Assembly: GCF_947504135.1 (NCBI RefSeq)
Contig: NZ_CANNGG010000001.1
Location: 62,001 to 126,000, forward strand
Reading direction: 5' to 3'
Length of the DNA stretch: 64,000 nucleotides
Source of the DNA: an uncultured Tenacibaculum sp.
GTDB taxonomy: Bacteria > Bacteroidota > Bacteroidia > Flavobacteriales > Flavobacteriaceae
This document shows positions 27,388 to 38,264 of this stretch, one piece after another (within the stretch, counting starts at the first letter, position 1; each line of letters begins with the position of its first letter). The position numbers and the translations under genes were made by a program. The notes below the pieces were generated by a model. It made no database searches. It was given only the letters and a program-made list of their open reading frames with translations, and was not told the origin of the DNA.

Positions 27388-27765
27388 TTAAATAGCTTCA
27401 TTTTTCTTAAAAAAAGAATTATAAATGATAAAAGCTATTAAAATACCCGTCGTGTTTGCGATTACATCTAAAATCTCTCCTGATCGATGTGATGTGGTTG
27501 TAACTTGTAGAGTCTCAATAATTATGCCGTAAAAAAAACAACAAAAAACTATTAAATACTTACTAATTTTTGTTGTTCTTAAGGCTATCAACCATACGAA
27601 GCTTAGTACAAAATAAGCAAAAGCATGCTTAATTTTATCTAAATGGTTTATCTGTATGGGTGATTTTCCTAGCTTTATTAAACTAAGAATAGCAATACCT
27701 AAAGTAATAAGTATTGCTATTGTTGTTAGTTTATCCTTTAATAAGCTCTTGATATTGTTCAGCAC
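27388..27765 (-). CDS. VanZ-like family membrane protein
   Basis: Small membrane protein of 125 residues with four hydrophobic helices. VanZ-like features are the Asp-Lys-x2-His motif in [25 protein letters not shown] with the conserved Glu, [13 protein letters not shown], and a final helix. The start lies 35 bases inside the 3' end of gcvH in another frame, indicating translational coupling. Function unknown; not evidence of glycopeptide resistance. The gcvH-vanZ order recurs in Flavobacteriaceae, as I remember it. Confidence 0.85.
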   Translation of the reverse strand: MLNNIKSLLKDKLTTIAILITLGIAILSLIKLGKSPIQINHLDKIKHAFAYFVLSFVWLIALRTTKISKYLIVFCCFFYGIIIETLQVTTTSHRSGEILDVIANTTGILIAFIIYNSFFKKNEAI

Positions 27766-28111
27766 TTAATAAATCTGCTACTTGTGAATCGTCTGATAAT
27801 TTTACTTTTATCATCCATCCTGCTCCATAAGGATCAGAATTTACCAATTCTGGTTCGTCTTCTAAAGCTTCGTTAAATTCTACTACTTCACCTGATAATG
27901 GCATAAAAAGATCTGAAACCGTTTTTACTGCTTCTACCGATCCAAAAACCTCTTCTGATTCTAATTCTTCATCTAAGGTATCAACATCTACATATACGAT
28001 ATCTCCTAACTCACCTTGTGCAAAATCAGTAATACCAATAGTTGCTACACCGTCTTCTACCTTAACCCACTCGTGGTCTTTGGTATACTTTAATTCTGAT
28101 GGAATGTTCAT
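27731..28111 (-). CDS. gcvH: Glycine cleavage system H protein
   Basis: Lipoyl carrier of the glycine decarboxylase complex, 126 residues, usual length. The domain begins [20 protein letters not shown]; the lipoylated lysine is in [15 protein letters not shown] near residue 63. The end, [17 protein letters not shown], is typical. The P- and T-protein genes are not in this window. It sits 26 bases after sprA, an arrangement widespread in Flavobacteriia and unrelated to glycine metabolism. Confidence 0.96.
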   Translation of the reverse strand: MNIPSELKYTKDHEWVKVEDGVATIGITDFAQGELGDIVYVDVDTLDEELESEEVFGSVEAVKTVSDLFMPLSGEVVEFNEALEDEPELVNSDPYGAGWMIKVKLSDDSQVADLLSAEQYQELIKG

Positions 28112-28137
28112 TGTAATTATTTTTTATTGTGTTTGTT

Positions 28138-31100
28138 TTAATTTCCTAGGTTATATACTATATTAATTCCTGCATTAATTGATTGTCTTGGAAAAGTAGT
28201 AGAAACCGCATACTCAAACGTTTGATGATTATAATAAAAAGAAGCAGTTAAATTACTTGTTAAATTATAATCGGCGATAAATTTTAATCCGAATAACTTT
28301 TCTCCTCCTGTTATTTGACTATTCTCTTTATCTACACTTCTTATTAACGTTAGGTTGTCTCTTAACGAAACATCTGCTCTTAAATTTATGTCTCCTTTTA
28401 AGGTTTCTTTCTTTCCTGTAAATCTGGTGACAAATTTAACATCTCTAATCTTATATCCAAATCCTAAAACATATTCTGTTCCTTTAATATCTGTTAACGT
28501 GTTATTGTTAAAGTTTAAAGTTAACGTTCTATCTTTTCTTATTTCTCCTTTAAACGAAATAGAGTTTTTCATTCTAAAGTCTACTTTTATTAATGGAGAA
28601 AATTCATCAATTAAAGTTGCCGACGAAATTAAGAGTTCTGGTTGATAATTACCAGAAGTATTTGTATTTGTTGAACTATTCGCATCATACTGTAAATTAT
28701 TGGTGTAATTACCTATAGTATAAAGAGAATTATATCCGTGTGATAAGGTAAATGAGCTAAAGTTTTTCTTAAACCATTTGTACTTCATAAATCCGTTATA
28801 ACGCAGAGTCCAGTTAGGGATTGGAATGTTTTTAAAGATTCCTGTACTTACCGAATTAGGACTATTACCAGAATAAGCTGCAATAAATGCAGGTAACATT
28901 GCTTGCTGTCCGTTTGTTTTAAACCCTGGATCATTATTAGCTGGATTAGGGTTATTGGCTGCTATGCCTTGTTCGTTAGCAATTCTTCCTGAAATTTCTT
29001 GTCTATAATCTAAAAAGTTTTGATACAAAGTTTCATTATCAGTAAAAACAGTTCCTAACATAAAGTGACTAATACTATAATTACCTGTTTCAAAAGGTTT
29101 GATATTAGGGTCTTGCTCAAAACCTCCACTTCCGTTAGAAACAACATCTAACTGTTGGGTTAAATTGCTTGTTTGGATCCTATTTCCTCGTAAATCAATT
29201 GTTAAATTTCTAAACGGCTTTACCGATACGTTATAATCTAACTTTTTGTATCTTGTTTTAGCGTAGTTTTTACTGTAATATTCTTCGCCGTCATTTCGGG
29301 TGATTAACCATCCATTTTCAATTGCTCTATTTAAAATATCTGTTTGACTACCAAAAACGAATCCTAAAGTTGGTGCTAAACCTCCATCATAACTATTTCT
29401 TCCTAAGAATCCTACCGAAGGTTTATATCCTTGTAACAATGTTCCGTTATTTTGAGCATAGCTAATTTTTGCTCTTTTTACTGATGTTAACACATCATAT
29501 ACTCCTTTTCCTAGCTTTTGTCCAAAAGTAGCTTTCTTTTTAAGCTTTGCTTTTTGAGCAACTTGACTTCCTCCCAAAACTGCAGTGCCTTGTTGCGTTG
29601 GTTGTTTTCTTGTTCCTTTTAATAATAGTTTATCTATACCTATAACTTTATAAAAACGTCCAAAATCTATATTAGTGTTTAGGTTATGCGTATTTGCATT
29701 TTGAATCATATTTCCAACTTCTTCAATATAACTTTGCGAACCTGCTTTCCAATCAAAGTCTGCGGTATAACCATAATCAGCATTAATAAAGGTTAAAAAA
29801 GGAAACTTATCTAATGGCAATTTATAGGTTGCGTTTAGTTTTTGATGATAATTATCGGGTCTACCAATACTAAAAAATTGATCATAAACCTCTAATTGTT
29901 CATCTTCACCAAAACTATCATATATGTAATTGTTCGTTGCATTGAAATTTAACTGTAACGATTTTGTTAAGTCAAAACCAACTGTATAATCCCAGTTAAA
30001 TAAAAACCTACGCTGTATAAGTTCTGGTTGCGGTGTTAACCCAATATCTTGAATTAAATTTCGTGATTGTTGGCTATTGTAATTTCTATTAATTCTTGAA
30101 TTTATCGCTAAGGTTTTAGGTACTGGATTAAAGTTTAAATCTTTTATAAATTGTAAATACCTGCTCTTAAATCCTTCTGAATTTTTAAATGGTTCAATAC
30201 TAAAAGGCACAAAATTAAAATTATAACTAGCTCCTGCCATTACATTTTTATTCACGTACTTTTCAATATTGTAATCTTTGTGAAACTCTTCACTGTGTGC
30301 ATACGAAGCAGAAAAATTTTCAACATCGTAAAACTTAGGCTTTTTCTTACTCTCAGGGTTCCTGTTTTTCTTTACATTGATAAAACTAATACTCTTTCTT
30401 CTTGTATAATCTTGAGCGTTTTTACTGTTTGGATTTTTATCAATTGCGTCTTCTAACTCTACATCTTGAAACTGCGGATCGTATTTCGGATCTCTGAATT
30501 CTTCTCCATACGTATAGCTCATAGGTACTTGCATGTTCCATTTTTTAGGCATCATTTTACCTAACTGAACATTGGTTGCTACACTATATTGTTTAACCTC
30601 TTCAATACTTCGTTGCTGAACTCTATCTTCAACATTACCAAAACCTATCGTTGACATTCTTCCTGCTAAAGACACATCCATCACATCAGCCATGTTAGCA
30701 TCTGCATTTACCACAGCTGCCCAACCTCCTTTATTATCAAAACCTACAGCACGTAATTCATTAAACCAAACTTCTACTGATTTTGGTGAAGCTGTTGTGT
30801 TTTTAACCCCTAACATTATGGTTCGTATTTGTGCCAATGTTGGATTTCCTTTAACCGAGATATCTAACCCTTTAGAGCTTACCCCTTCAAAAATATTAGA
30901 AATTGGGTCACCTGTTGGTCTTTGGATTTTTAGATTTGCTAACTCTTCAAGCAAGATGTCTAAATTGTTTTCAGTTGGCCAAATATCTGTAGCCGTGGAA
31001 GAGTTAGAAGGAGATATTTTTAACGGTTTTTCTATTTGGTAATAATTATCATTTAAGTCAGTACCTAAACGAATAATTGCTACCATATCATCATTACCTG

Positions 31101-34100
31101 CTCCTTCTGTGGTATTAGGACTTTCGGCATGCAAGAACATACGTAAGTTTTTATACCTACGCATATCTATACTTATATTTTTATAAATTGTTCGTGATTC
31201 ATCTGCTTTTAAATCGGTAACTTTTAGAGTTACTGACTGTTCATTCTGACGTTGAATTCTATTCGTTCCTTGTAGTTCTTCTCGTTCAATTCCTGGTGGT
31301 AATTCATAACGTTCTGGGTTTTGTTCAATACTTACAACTCCTACTTCAAACTTATTTAAATCTACTGTCTGTAAAGGAACTGGTGTACCTGACTCTGGTA
31401 AAGTTTTGGTATACCTACGCCAATCTCCTCTAACTAATTCAAACTCTCCGAAACGTAAAACTACTGGCATTTTAAATCCTGCAAGAAACATTCGTATAAA
31501 ACGAATACTGTTAAAATCGGAAATACCATTAATTCGTTGAAAGTCTTCTACATTTCTTACTGGAATTCTAAATTGATACCATTTAACATCTCTCTCTGCT
31601 CCATTAAGTAATGTTACTCTTTCATTTTTAACATCTATAATGTGATTTTTATTTGTTCTTCCTGCTAAATCATTATTGTCTTGAGGTAAATCTGTTTTAT
31701 TTAATGAAACCTCGTACTCAAAATAACTATTTACAGGATTCATCGTTTGATCCTTATTGATGTCTTCTGTATCTGGATAAGTGGTTGATGATGTTGGATA
31801 CGATTCCCCTGATTGACTTGCCGTTGGCGAATTTCCTTCTGTACCGTTATAGTTTTTATAACGTGATAAAACCGAAGGATCAGTACTTTCAATTGCTCCT
31901 CCTCTAAAAAATTGGAAATTATCTCCTGCCGGATCATCTAATCCTGCAAAAGCAGGAAACTTTGCTCTTTCTTCTTCATCGCTCAATCCATCTAAACCAA
32001 CATCTTGGTTTGTTCTTGCATCGTTACTAGAATCAAAAGCATATATGATTGATGGATTGATAGGTGTGGTTCCCCAAATAGATGTTTCAACATTTCCTCC
32101 ATCTACTTTTTGTCCATCTTCAGGAAGTCCATTTTCGTACTGTTTTCTTCCGTCTTTTAAAATATCTTCAGAAACATTTCCTAAGTTAATAAACAGCTTT
32201 CCTACTCGGTTAGTTGGGTCATCTGGATTAACTCCTGCTGGCAATCCTTCTTCCGCAGTAATTGAATAATTATCATACGGATCCATTAACCAAAACTGAA
32301 TGTACTCTACGTTTGCTTGCTCAAAATTATTCGTGGTTAATGCTCGCATAATACCTCCCCAACGCTCTTCTGGCAACACCGTGTTAGCATTTTCATTATA
32401 GTTATACGGACCCCTTTCTGCAGGATAATAGGCTAAATCTAATGTACGAACTAAATTTTGCTGCGTAATATCTAAATCTGTTTCAGGAAATAACTCATTG
32501 TAACGTATTTGACGAACTTCATCTCTCGACAACTCATTTTCATCAATATTACTTGGTCTGTTTCCGCTTCCGTAAAATAACTGATCAACATTATACCATG
32601 CTAATTTCCCTCTTTTATAATTGTATTCTAAGCCAAAAGCACCACCATCAAATCCTTGTGATTCTGGTGTACTTGCTAAAAACCATTGTTGTGGCGAACT
32701 TAAGTTGATAGGAATTTGAGAAGCTTCAAAATCATCTAAATATGAAGTTGCTGTACCGTCTACATTAATTCCGCTTGGAGCACCTGGTAATAAATAAGCC
32801 ATATCTGCTCTTACCGAAACATTTGAAGGTACTTCGGTTTCTACGAATGGCAGTTTATTTGCTAATTTAGTTAAATAAGGTACTTCAGAAGAGTAATCTA
32901 AATTTAACCCTAACATGATATTATCAATAGGCTCTCCACCAAAATTTACTTTAGGTGTGATAGGTTTTTCGCTAACATTTAAAAAGGTTCCTCCTAAAAT
33001 AAAATCTTCTGAAAAACGATGCTCTATATCTACTCCAATAAACGTTTTTCTTTGTTGATTGAAAAAGGTGTTGTTTTCTACGGAAGCATTGATTGGAATT
33101 CCTGACGCTTCTAAACCTGGGTCTAAAATTTGTACACGACCTAACTGATAATCTACTACATAATCAACCCCTTCAACCAGTTGTCTTCCTCCTGCAGTAA
33201 CACGTACTGAACCTCTTGGAACATTGAATGCTCCTAAAGAAATCCCTCTACTAGTTTCCGATTTAAAATATCCTTTTAAAAAGAATTTATCTAGATTTTG
33301 ATATTCGTTTTTTGCTTGAATCTTAGTAGTTAAATACAATTCCTCAAAACCATATTTTTCTTGATCTAGCGGATTCGTTAATTTTAGTAATAAATCTTCT
33401 CCAAAGGGTTCGGGTTCGGGAAACAAAATGTATCCTCTTTCAGAATTTACTGTAATTCCTTCTACATAATCAAAAAAACCATCTCCATTCGTAACTGCAT
33501 ACTCACTTTGGTCTAGCTTATCTAAATTCAGTAGCCTTAATAAAGGCTCATTCTTTAACGCCGTAGTTGTCGCGTTTTGTAAGGTGTTTTGTAGTGTTCC
33601 TGTTTCGTCATCTCGATACAATAACTCAAAACGAAAACCATCACGTTGTAATGGAAATGCTCCTAAAGCGTACACGTTTTTCATCATTAAACGCCACGTA
33701 GGGAAAGGCTCACCAGGATTCGTTGGTGTTGATGTTCCTGGACGTACTGTGTTTAAAATTTCACTACGTAATAATTTTACGGCAATGTTTGATGGCGCTA
33801 CAATTCCGTCGTTTGAAAATTCACCTACTCTAAAAACTGTTTCGTTATTAGATGCACCAACAACAGTATACTCAAAAGCTACTGCTAAAACTTCTCCATC
33901 GTTTAATCGTCGGTTTAACGAAATAAATCCTAATTGTGGATGTAATTTAAATTCATTAGGTTGTAACCTACGAGCATTTTGTAAATATGTATAGTTAAAA
34001 CCTTGTCGGGCCGGAACACCAATACCGTTTATGGCATTATCTACCGTTGCAACATCTCTAATTCCTCCACTAGTAACAGTTAATAAAGAACTTAAATTGT

Positions 34101-35274
34101 TTACTCCGTTATAAGGTAAAATCGTAGAATTAGCAGATATTGCTCCTGGAGTAGTGATAATTTCAGACGGATTCACCTCGTTGTCATCATCTGACTCTCC
34201 TAAATCGGCAAAAGCAACAATGCTACGATAATCGCTTACATTTTGGTTTCTATTCGTTACCCAAACTTCTATACGAGTAATGTTTATCGGGCTATTAATT
34301 AGCGGGTATCTTTCTAATGCTTTTGAGTAATTTTCTCTAAAATATTGCGATAAGAAGAAGTGACGATCATTATCGTAATCAGAAGCTCTTAACTCAAAAG
34401 GTTCAATCGTTGCCCCTCCTTCTGCTATTACCGTTTTAGACTGTGAATTTTGTTGTGAAAAAGCAGCTGTAACATACGTCTTACCGAATTGCAATTGTGT
34501 TTTTACTCCAAATAACGATTGCGCTCCGTTAATTAATGAGTTTTTAATCGGCATACTAATATTACCTGCTTCAATATTTCTTATAATATCGTCTTCGGTA
34601 GGTGTGTACTCTAATTTTATAACATTTTGAAAATCGAAAGTAGATTGAGTATCATAGTTAGCCGTTACTTTTAATCGTTTCCCTACTTTGGCTTGTATAC
34701 TCGCACTAATTTGTTGATCAAAATCAAACGTAAAACTACTTTGGTTTTCTACAGAAATTTGAGGGTTCTCGTTATTTTGATAAACTCCTCCTAATTTGAT
34801 ATTAATTTGTCCTGTTGGATTTACCTCCACTGTATTTCCACCAAAAACAGATTCAAAAAATTTAGAATTTACATAATATTTTGGGAGTAAGTTTTTACGA
34901 GCAGCATCACTTCCTTTTTTCTTCGGATTGGTAGCATCTACCTTTTCTTTGAAGTAATCTTTTAAATCGTTTTTTAAACGATACTCATCATACTCTTTTG
35001 GTGTCATAAAAATAGGAGTTCCTACATAGTAATCTCCTACTTTTTCAACAATCATAAACTTGTTCAACACCTTATCATAAGTAACTACTTTTTGACTAGG
35101 GTTACTTAAAAAAAGAGCGCCGTTTTGGTTGTTTTTAAAATTATATTTGAGAGGAACAACAGTATCTTTCTTAACAGTTTTTGTACTATCGTTTTGCGTA
35201 TTTTGCGAAAACGAAACAACACTTACTAAAAAAGCAAGCACTGTTACTAGTCTGTTCATAACTGATTTTTCCAA
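28138..35274 (-). CDS. sprA: SprA, type IX secretion system outer membrane translocon
   Basis: Giant outer membrane beta-barrel (2378 residues; F. johnsoniae SprA is of similar size) forming the pore of the type IX secretion system that exports gliding adhesins and enzymes. A signal peptide (about residues 1-24, ending VSFSQ) is followed by a linker and then SprA-family sequence throughout: QISASIQAKVGKRLKVTANYD and LINGAQSLFGVKTQLQFGKT in the N-terminal part, and FEGVSSKGLDISVKGNPTL further on. It ends with alternating aromatic strands and an NAGINIVYNLGN C-terminus. Frame intact. Six bases downstream of ruvA, so probably co-transcribed with it and with gcvH and vanZ. The other secretion genes (gldK-N, sov partners) are elsewhere. 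Confidence 0.95.
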   Translation of the reverse strand: MEKSVMNRLVTVLAFLVSVVSFSQNTQNDSTKTVKKDTVVPLKYNFKNNQNGALFLSNPSQKVVTYDKVLNKFMIVEKVGDYYVGTPIFMTPKEYDEYRLKNDLKDYFKEKVDATNPKKKGSDAARKNLLPKYYVNSKFFESVFGGNTVEVNPTGQINIKLGGVYQNNENPQISVENQSSFTFDFDQQISASIQAKVGKRLKVTANYDTQSTFDFQNVIKLEYTPTEDDIIRNIEAGNISMPIKNSLINGAQSLFGVKTQLQFGKTYVTAAFSQQNSQSKTVIAEGGATIEPFELRASDYDNDRHFFLSQYFRENYSKALERYPLINSPINITRIEVWVTNRNQNVSDYRSIVAFADLGESDDDNEVNPSEIITTPGAISANSTILPYNGVNNLSSLLTVTSGGIRDVATVDNAINGIGVPARQGFNYTYLQNARRLQPNEFKLHPQLGFISLNRRLNDGEVLAVAFEYTVVGASNNETVFRVGEFSNDGIVAPSNIAVKLLRSEILNTVRPGTSTPTNPGEPFPTWRLMMKNVYALGAFPLQRDGFRFELLYRDDETGTLQNTLQNATTTALKNEPLLRLLNLDKLDQSEYAVTNGDGFFDYVEGITVNSERGYILFPEPEPFGEDLLLKLTNPLDQEKYGFEELYLTTKIQAKNEYQNLDKFFLKGYFKSETSRGISLGAFNVPRGSVRVTAGGRQLVEGVDYVVDYQLGRVQILDPGLEASGIPINASVENNTFFNQQRKTFIGVDIEHRFSEDFILGGTFLNVSEKPITPKVNFGGEPIDNIMLGLNLDYSSEVPYLTKLANKLPFVETEVPSNVSVRADMAYLLPGAPSGINVDGTATSYLDDFEASQIPINLSSPQQWFLASTPESQGFDGGAFGLEYNYKRGKLAWYNVDQLFYGSGNRPSNIDENELSRDEVRQIRYNELFPETDLDITQQNLVRTLDLAYYPAERGPYNYNENANTVLPEERWGGIMRALTTNNFEQANVEYIQFWLMDPYDNYSITAEEGLPAGVNPDDPTNRVGKLFINLGNVSEDILKDGRKQYENGLPEDGQKVDGGNVETSIWGTTPINPSIIYAFDSSNDARTNQDVGLDGLSDEEERAKFPAFAGLDDPAGDNFQFFRGGAIESTDPSVLSRYKNYNGTEGNSPTASQSGESYPTSSTTYPDTEDINKDQTMNPVNSYFEYEVSLNKTDLPQDNNDLAGRTNKNHIIDVKNERVTLLNGAERDVKWYQFRIPVRNVEDFQRINGISDFNSIRFIRMFLAGFKMPVVLRFGEFELVRGDWRRYTKTLPESGTPVPLQTVDLNKFEVGVVSIEQNPERYELPPGIEREELQGTNRIQRQNEQSVTLKVTDLKADESRTIYKNISIDMRRYKNLRMFLHAESPNTTEGAGNDDMVAIIRLGTDLNDNYYQIEKPLKISPSNSSTATDIWPTENNLDILLEELANLKIQRPTGDPISNIFEGVSSKGLDISVKGNPTLAQIRTIMLGVKNTTASPKSVEVWFNELRAVGFDNKGGWAAVVNADANMADVMDVSLAGRMSTIGFGNVEDRVQQRSIEEVKQYSVATNVQLGKMMPKKWNMQVPMSYTYGEEFRDPKYDPQFQDVELEDAIDKNPNSKNAQDYTRRKSISFINVKKNRNPESKKKPKFYDVENFSASYAHSEEFHKDYNIEKYVNKNVMAGASYNFNFVPFSIEPFKNSEGFKSRYLQFIKDLNFNPVPKTLAINSRINRNYNSQQSRNLIQDIGLTPQPELIQRRFLFNWDYTVGFDLTKSLQLNFNATNNYIYDSFGEDEQLEVYDQFFSIGRPDNYHQKLNATYKLPLDKFPFLTFINADYGYTADFDWKAGSQSYIEEVGNMIQNANTHNLNTNIDFGRFYKVIGIDKLLLKGTRKQPTQQGTAVLGGSQVAQKAKLKKKATFGQKLGKGVYDVLTSVKRAKISYAQNNGTLLQGYKPSVGFLGRNSYDGGLAPTLGFVFGSQTDILNRAIENGWLITRNDGEEYYSKNYAKTRYKKLDYNVSVKPFRNLTIDLRGNRIQTSNLTQQLDVVSNGSGGFEQDPNIKPFETGNYSISHFMLGTVFTDNETLYQNFLDYRQEISGRIANEQGIAANNPNPANNDPGFKTNGQQAMLPAFIAAYSGNSPNSVSTGIFKNIPIPNWTLRYNGFMKYKWFKKNFSSFTLSHGYNSLYTIGNYTNNLQYDANSSTNTNTSGNYQPELLISSATLIDEFSPLIKVDFRMKNSISFKGEIRKDRTLTLNFNNNTLTDIKGTEYVLGFGYKIRDVKFVTRFTGKKETLKGDINLRADVSLRDNLTLIRSVDKENSQITGGEKLFGLKFIADYNLTSNLTASFYYNHQTFEYAVSTTFPRQSINAGINIVYNLGN

Positions 35275-35280
35275 ACTTTT

Positions 35281-35862
35281 CTATAATTTTTTCAACGCCT
35301 GCTTTATAAGTATTTCAACACTTGCATCAGGTGTTTCTTTTAATATTCCCCCTATTACTTTATCGGACTGCTTCCTAACAAAGCCAAGAACCTCTAAAGC
35401 AGATAACGCTTCTTCTTTATTTGTATTGTTCTGTACTACAGAAACTTCATCAAGATCAAAAGTTTTTAAAACTTTATCTTTTAAGTCGACAATAACGCGT
35501 TGCGCTGTTTTTGCTCCAATTCCTTTAACTGATTGTATTAGTTTTACATCTTCTGAAGCAATAGCTTGTTGAACTTCTTGAGAAGTCATTGAAGACAACA
35601 TAGTTCTTGCAGTACTTGGTCCTACACCTGAAACTGAAGTTAACAATAAAAAAACTTCTCGTTCCATCTTGGTTGAAAAACCATATAACGTGTGTGCGTC
35701 TTCTCTAATAGATAAGTGTGTATATAACAACACAAATTCATCATTTGGTAATGATGAATATGTGTTTAGTGAAATATGGAGTAAATATCCTACCCCGTTA
35801 CAATCTACAACGGCGTATGTAGGATTTTTCTCCACAAGCTTCCCCCTAATTTGTGTTATCAT
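35281..35862 (-). CDS. ruvA: Holliday junction branch migration protein RuvA
   Basis: Tetrameric DNA junction-binding subunit of RuvAB, 193 residues. The N-terminal OB fold starts MITQIRGKLVEKNPTYAVVDCNG-like sequence; two helix-hairpin-helix motifs are VSGVGPSTARTML and VKGIGAKTAQRVI (about 75-120). The C-terminal RuvB-contacting helices include ALSALEVLGF. First gene of the ruvA-sprA-gcvH-vanZ run, six bases before sprA. A -7 element lies upstream. Confidence 0.95.
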   Translation of the reverse strand: MITQIRGKLVEKNPTYAVVDCNGVGYLLHISLNTYSSLPNDEFVLLYTHLSIREDAHTLYGFSTKMEREVFLLLTSVSGVGPSTARTMLSSMTSQEVQQAIASEDVKLIQSVKGIGAKTAQRVIVDLKDKVLKTFDLDEVSVVQNNTNKEEALSALEVLGFVRKQSDKVIGGILKETPDASVEILIKQALKKL

Positions 35863-35894
35863 CTAGCGATTTTTTTCTATTTGCCTAAAATAGA

Positions 35895-35902
35895 CAAAAT
35901 TA
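35895..35902 (-). promoter_or_regulatory. -7 promoter element of the ruvA-sprA operon
   Basis: TAATTTTG on the minus strand, perfect TAnnTTTG, 32 bases before the ruvA start and after the maeB stop. Confidence 0.5.
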
Positions 35903-35928
35903 TTTTTTAAAAAAAGTTTCCTAACTCA

Positions 35929-38229
35929 TTAAGAGTTCTGAAGAGCTTTCTTTTTAGCTTTCATTTCTTTGTTCTGAGCGTCAACAACTGCTACGGCAGC
36001 CATGTTTACCATTTCATCTACACTAGCACCTAATTGTAAAATGTGTACTGGTTTACTCATTCCTAATAAAATAGGCCCTATAGACTCTACTTCATCTACA
36101 GCTTTCATTAATTTGTACGTAATGTTTGCTGATTCTAAGTTAGGGAAGATTAAAACATTGGCTCTTTTTCCATTTAATTTAGAAAACGGGAATTCTTTAG
36201 CTAATAACTCAGGATTCAACGCAAAATCTGCTTGTAATTCACCATCAACAACAACATTAGGGTAATTACGGTGGATATATGAAACTGCTTCTCTTATTTT
36301 GGCTGAACTTTCAGATTTAGATGAACCAAAGTTTGAAAAACCTAACATTGCTACATTTGGTTTCATCCCGAACATTTTAGCTAATACTGATGTTAACTGT
36401 GTAATCTTAGCTAAATCCTTCGCTGTTGGATTGATATTAATCGTCGTATCTGCCAAGAATATTGGTCCTTGCTTGGTTAGCATCATGTTGGTAGCCGCTA
36501 CTCTTGTTACTCCTTGATCTTTTTCAATCAACTCTAACATTGGCTTTACTACAGAAGGATATGGTCTTGAATATCCTGTAATCAATGCGTCTGCTTCACC
36601 AGAATTTACCATCATTGCAGCAAAATAGTTACGTTCACGCATCCATTTTTGAGCTTCTAAAAACGTAACTCCTTTACGTTGTCTTGTTTTCCAGAAAGCT
36701 TCAGCATAACGATTTCTTCTATCTTCTTCTTCATCTGTTTTAGGATCGATAATCGGAATATCAGCATCAAAACCTAACTCAGCTTTTAACTCTAAGATGA
36801 TTTCTCTTCTTCCTAATAAAATTGGATGTCCAATTTTTTCTTCATAAACTCTCTGTGCAGCTTTTAACACATCTAAATGATCTGCTTCAGCAAACACTAA
36901 TCGTTTTGGATCTTTCTTAGCTCGGTTATGTAACATCCTAACCTCTTTACTTCCTGTCCCTGAACGATCCATTAACTCTTCACGGTACTTGTCCCAATCT
37001 TCAATAGGCTCTTGAGCTACACCAGAATCCATCGCAGCTTTCGCAATTGCTGGAGGAATTTCATAAATTAATCTTGGATCAAATGGTTTTGGAATGATGT
37101 ACTCTTTTCCGAAGGAAAGACTTACCTCATCGTACACAATATTTACTTGCTCTGGCACTGATTGCTTAGCTAAATCTGCCAATGCATGTACCGCAGCTAT
37201 TTTCATTTCTTCGTTAATCTTTTTAGCACGAACATCTAATGCTCCACGGAAAATAAAAGGGAATCCTAACACATTATTCACCTGATTAGGATTATCTGAC
37301 CTTCCTGTTGCCATGATAATATCGTCTCTTGTCGCAATTGCTAAATCGTACTCAATTTCTGGTTCTGGATTTGCCATTGCAAAAACAATAGGGTTTTTCG
37401 CCATTGACAATAACATCTCAGGAGATACCACATTTCCTTTTGACAAACCAATAAACACATCAGCATTTAACATTGCTTCCTCTAAAGTACTCACATCTTG
37501 ACCTGTAGCAAACTCTGCTTTTTGTGACGTTAGATTATCTCTATCTTTTCTGATAACCCCTTTACTATCACACATAATTACATTTTCACGACTCGCGCCT
37601 AAGGCTAAGTATAAACGCGTACATGATATTGCTGCTGCTCCTGCTCCGTTAACAACAATTTTTACATCCTTAATATCCTTTTCATTAATTTCTAATGCAT
37701 TTTTTAAAGCTGCAGCTGAAATAATTGCTGTACCATGCTGATCATCATGCATTACCGGAATATCTAATTCCTCTTTTAATCGCCTTTCTATTTCAAAAGC
37801 TTCTGGAGCTTTAATATCTTCTAAGTTAATTCCTCCAAAAGTTGGTGCTATAGCCTTAACAGTTTCTACAAATTTATCTACATCTGTTGCGTCAACTTCA
37901 ATATCAAAAACATCAATATCAGCAAAAATTTTAAATAACAATCCCTTTCCCTCCATTACAGGCTTGGATGCTTCAGGACCAATATCTCCCAATCCTAAAA
38001 CCGCTGTTCCATTTGAAATAACAGCCACTAAATTGCTTTTTGAAGTATATTTATAAACGTTGTTTTTATCTTTCGCTATTTCTAAACAAGGTTCAGCAAC
38101 TCCTGGTGAATACGCTAATGATAAATCGTGTTGAGTTGCGTATTTTTTGGTAGGTACTACTGCTATTTTTCCTGGCTTCGGTTTGGCATGATAAAGTAAA
38201 GCTTCATGCCTTTTTCTAGAATCTCTCAT
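35929..38229 (-). CDS. maeB: NADP-dependent malic enzyme fused to a phosphotransacetylase-like domain
   Basis: Oxidative decarboxylation of malate to pyruvate with NADP. The two-domain form of 766 residues is typical. The malic enzyme part (about 1-425) has YSPGVAEPC, the metal/substrate block VMHDDQHGTAII, the Rossmann motif NGAGAAAIS and ANPEPEIEYDLA. The C-terminal phosphotransacetylase-like part (about 430-766) starts GSKEVRMLHNRAK and includes YSRPYPSVVKPML and GELQADFALNPELL; in the MaeB family it is thought to be regulatory. Own promoter element upstream. Confidence 0.95.
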   Translation of the reverse strand: MRDSRKRHEALLYHAKPKPGKIAVVPTKKYATQHDLSLAYSPGVAEPCLEIAKDKNNVYKYTSKSNLVAVISNGTAVLGLGDIGPEASKPVMEGKGLLFKIFADIDVFDIEVDATDVDKFVETVKAIAPTFGGINLEDIKAPEAFEIERRLKEELDIPVMHDDQHGTAIISAAALKNALEINEKDIKDVKIVVNGAGAAAISCTRLYLALGASRENVIMCDSKGVIRKDRDNLTSQKAEFATGQDVSTLEEAMLNADVFIGLSKGNVVSPEMLLSMAKNPIVFAMANPEPEIEYDLAIATRDDIIMATGRSDNPNQVNNVLGFPFIFRGALDVRAKKINEEMKIAAVHALADLAKQSVPEQVNIVYDEVSLSFGKEYIIPKPFDPRLIYEIPPAIAKAAMDSGVAQEPIEDWDKYREELMDRSGTGSKEVRMLHNRAKKDPKRLVFAEADHLDVLKAAQRVYEEKIGHPILLGRREIILELKAELGFDADIPIIDPKTDEEEDRRNRYAEAFWKTRQRKGVTFLEAQKWMRERNYFAAMMVNSGEADALITGYSRPYPSVVKPMLELIEKDQGVTRVAATNMMLTKQGPIFLADTTININPTAKDLAKITQLTSVLAKMFGMKPNVAMLGFSNFGSSKSESSAKIREAVSYIHRNYPNVVVDGELQADFALNPELLAKEFPFSKLNGKRANVLIFPNLESANITYKLMKAVDEVESIGPILLGMSKPVHILQLGASVDEMVNMAAVAVVDAQNKEMKAKKKALQNS

Positions 38230-38256
38230 AGGTTCGTTCTTGTTTGTTTGAACTTA

Positions 38257-38264
38257 CAAATATA
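38257..38264 (-). promoter_or_regulatory. -7 promoter element of maeB
   Basis: TATATTTG on the minus strand, perfect TAnnTTTG, 28 bases before the maeB ATG. Confidence 0.55.

Noticed and set aside
27388..27765. VanZ-like gene as a teicoplanin resistance gene
   Set aside because: Only the general family is shared; there are no other van genes and the protein is a common chromosomal type in flavobacteria.
33584..33994. Plus-strand frame of 136 codons inside sprA
   Set aside because: Antisense shadow of sprA, without promoter element or recognisable motif.
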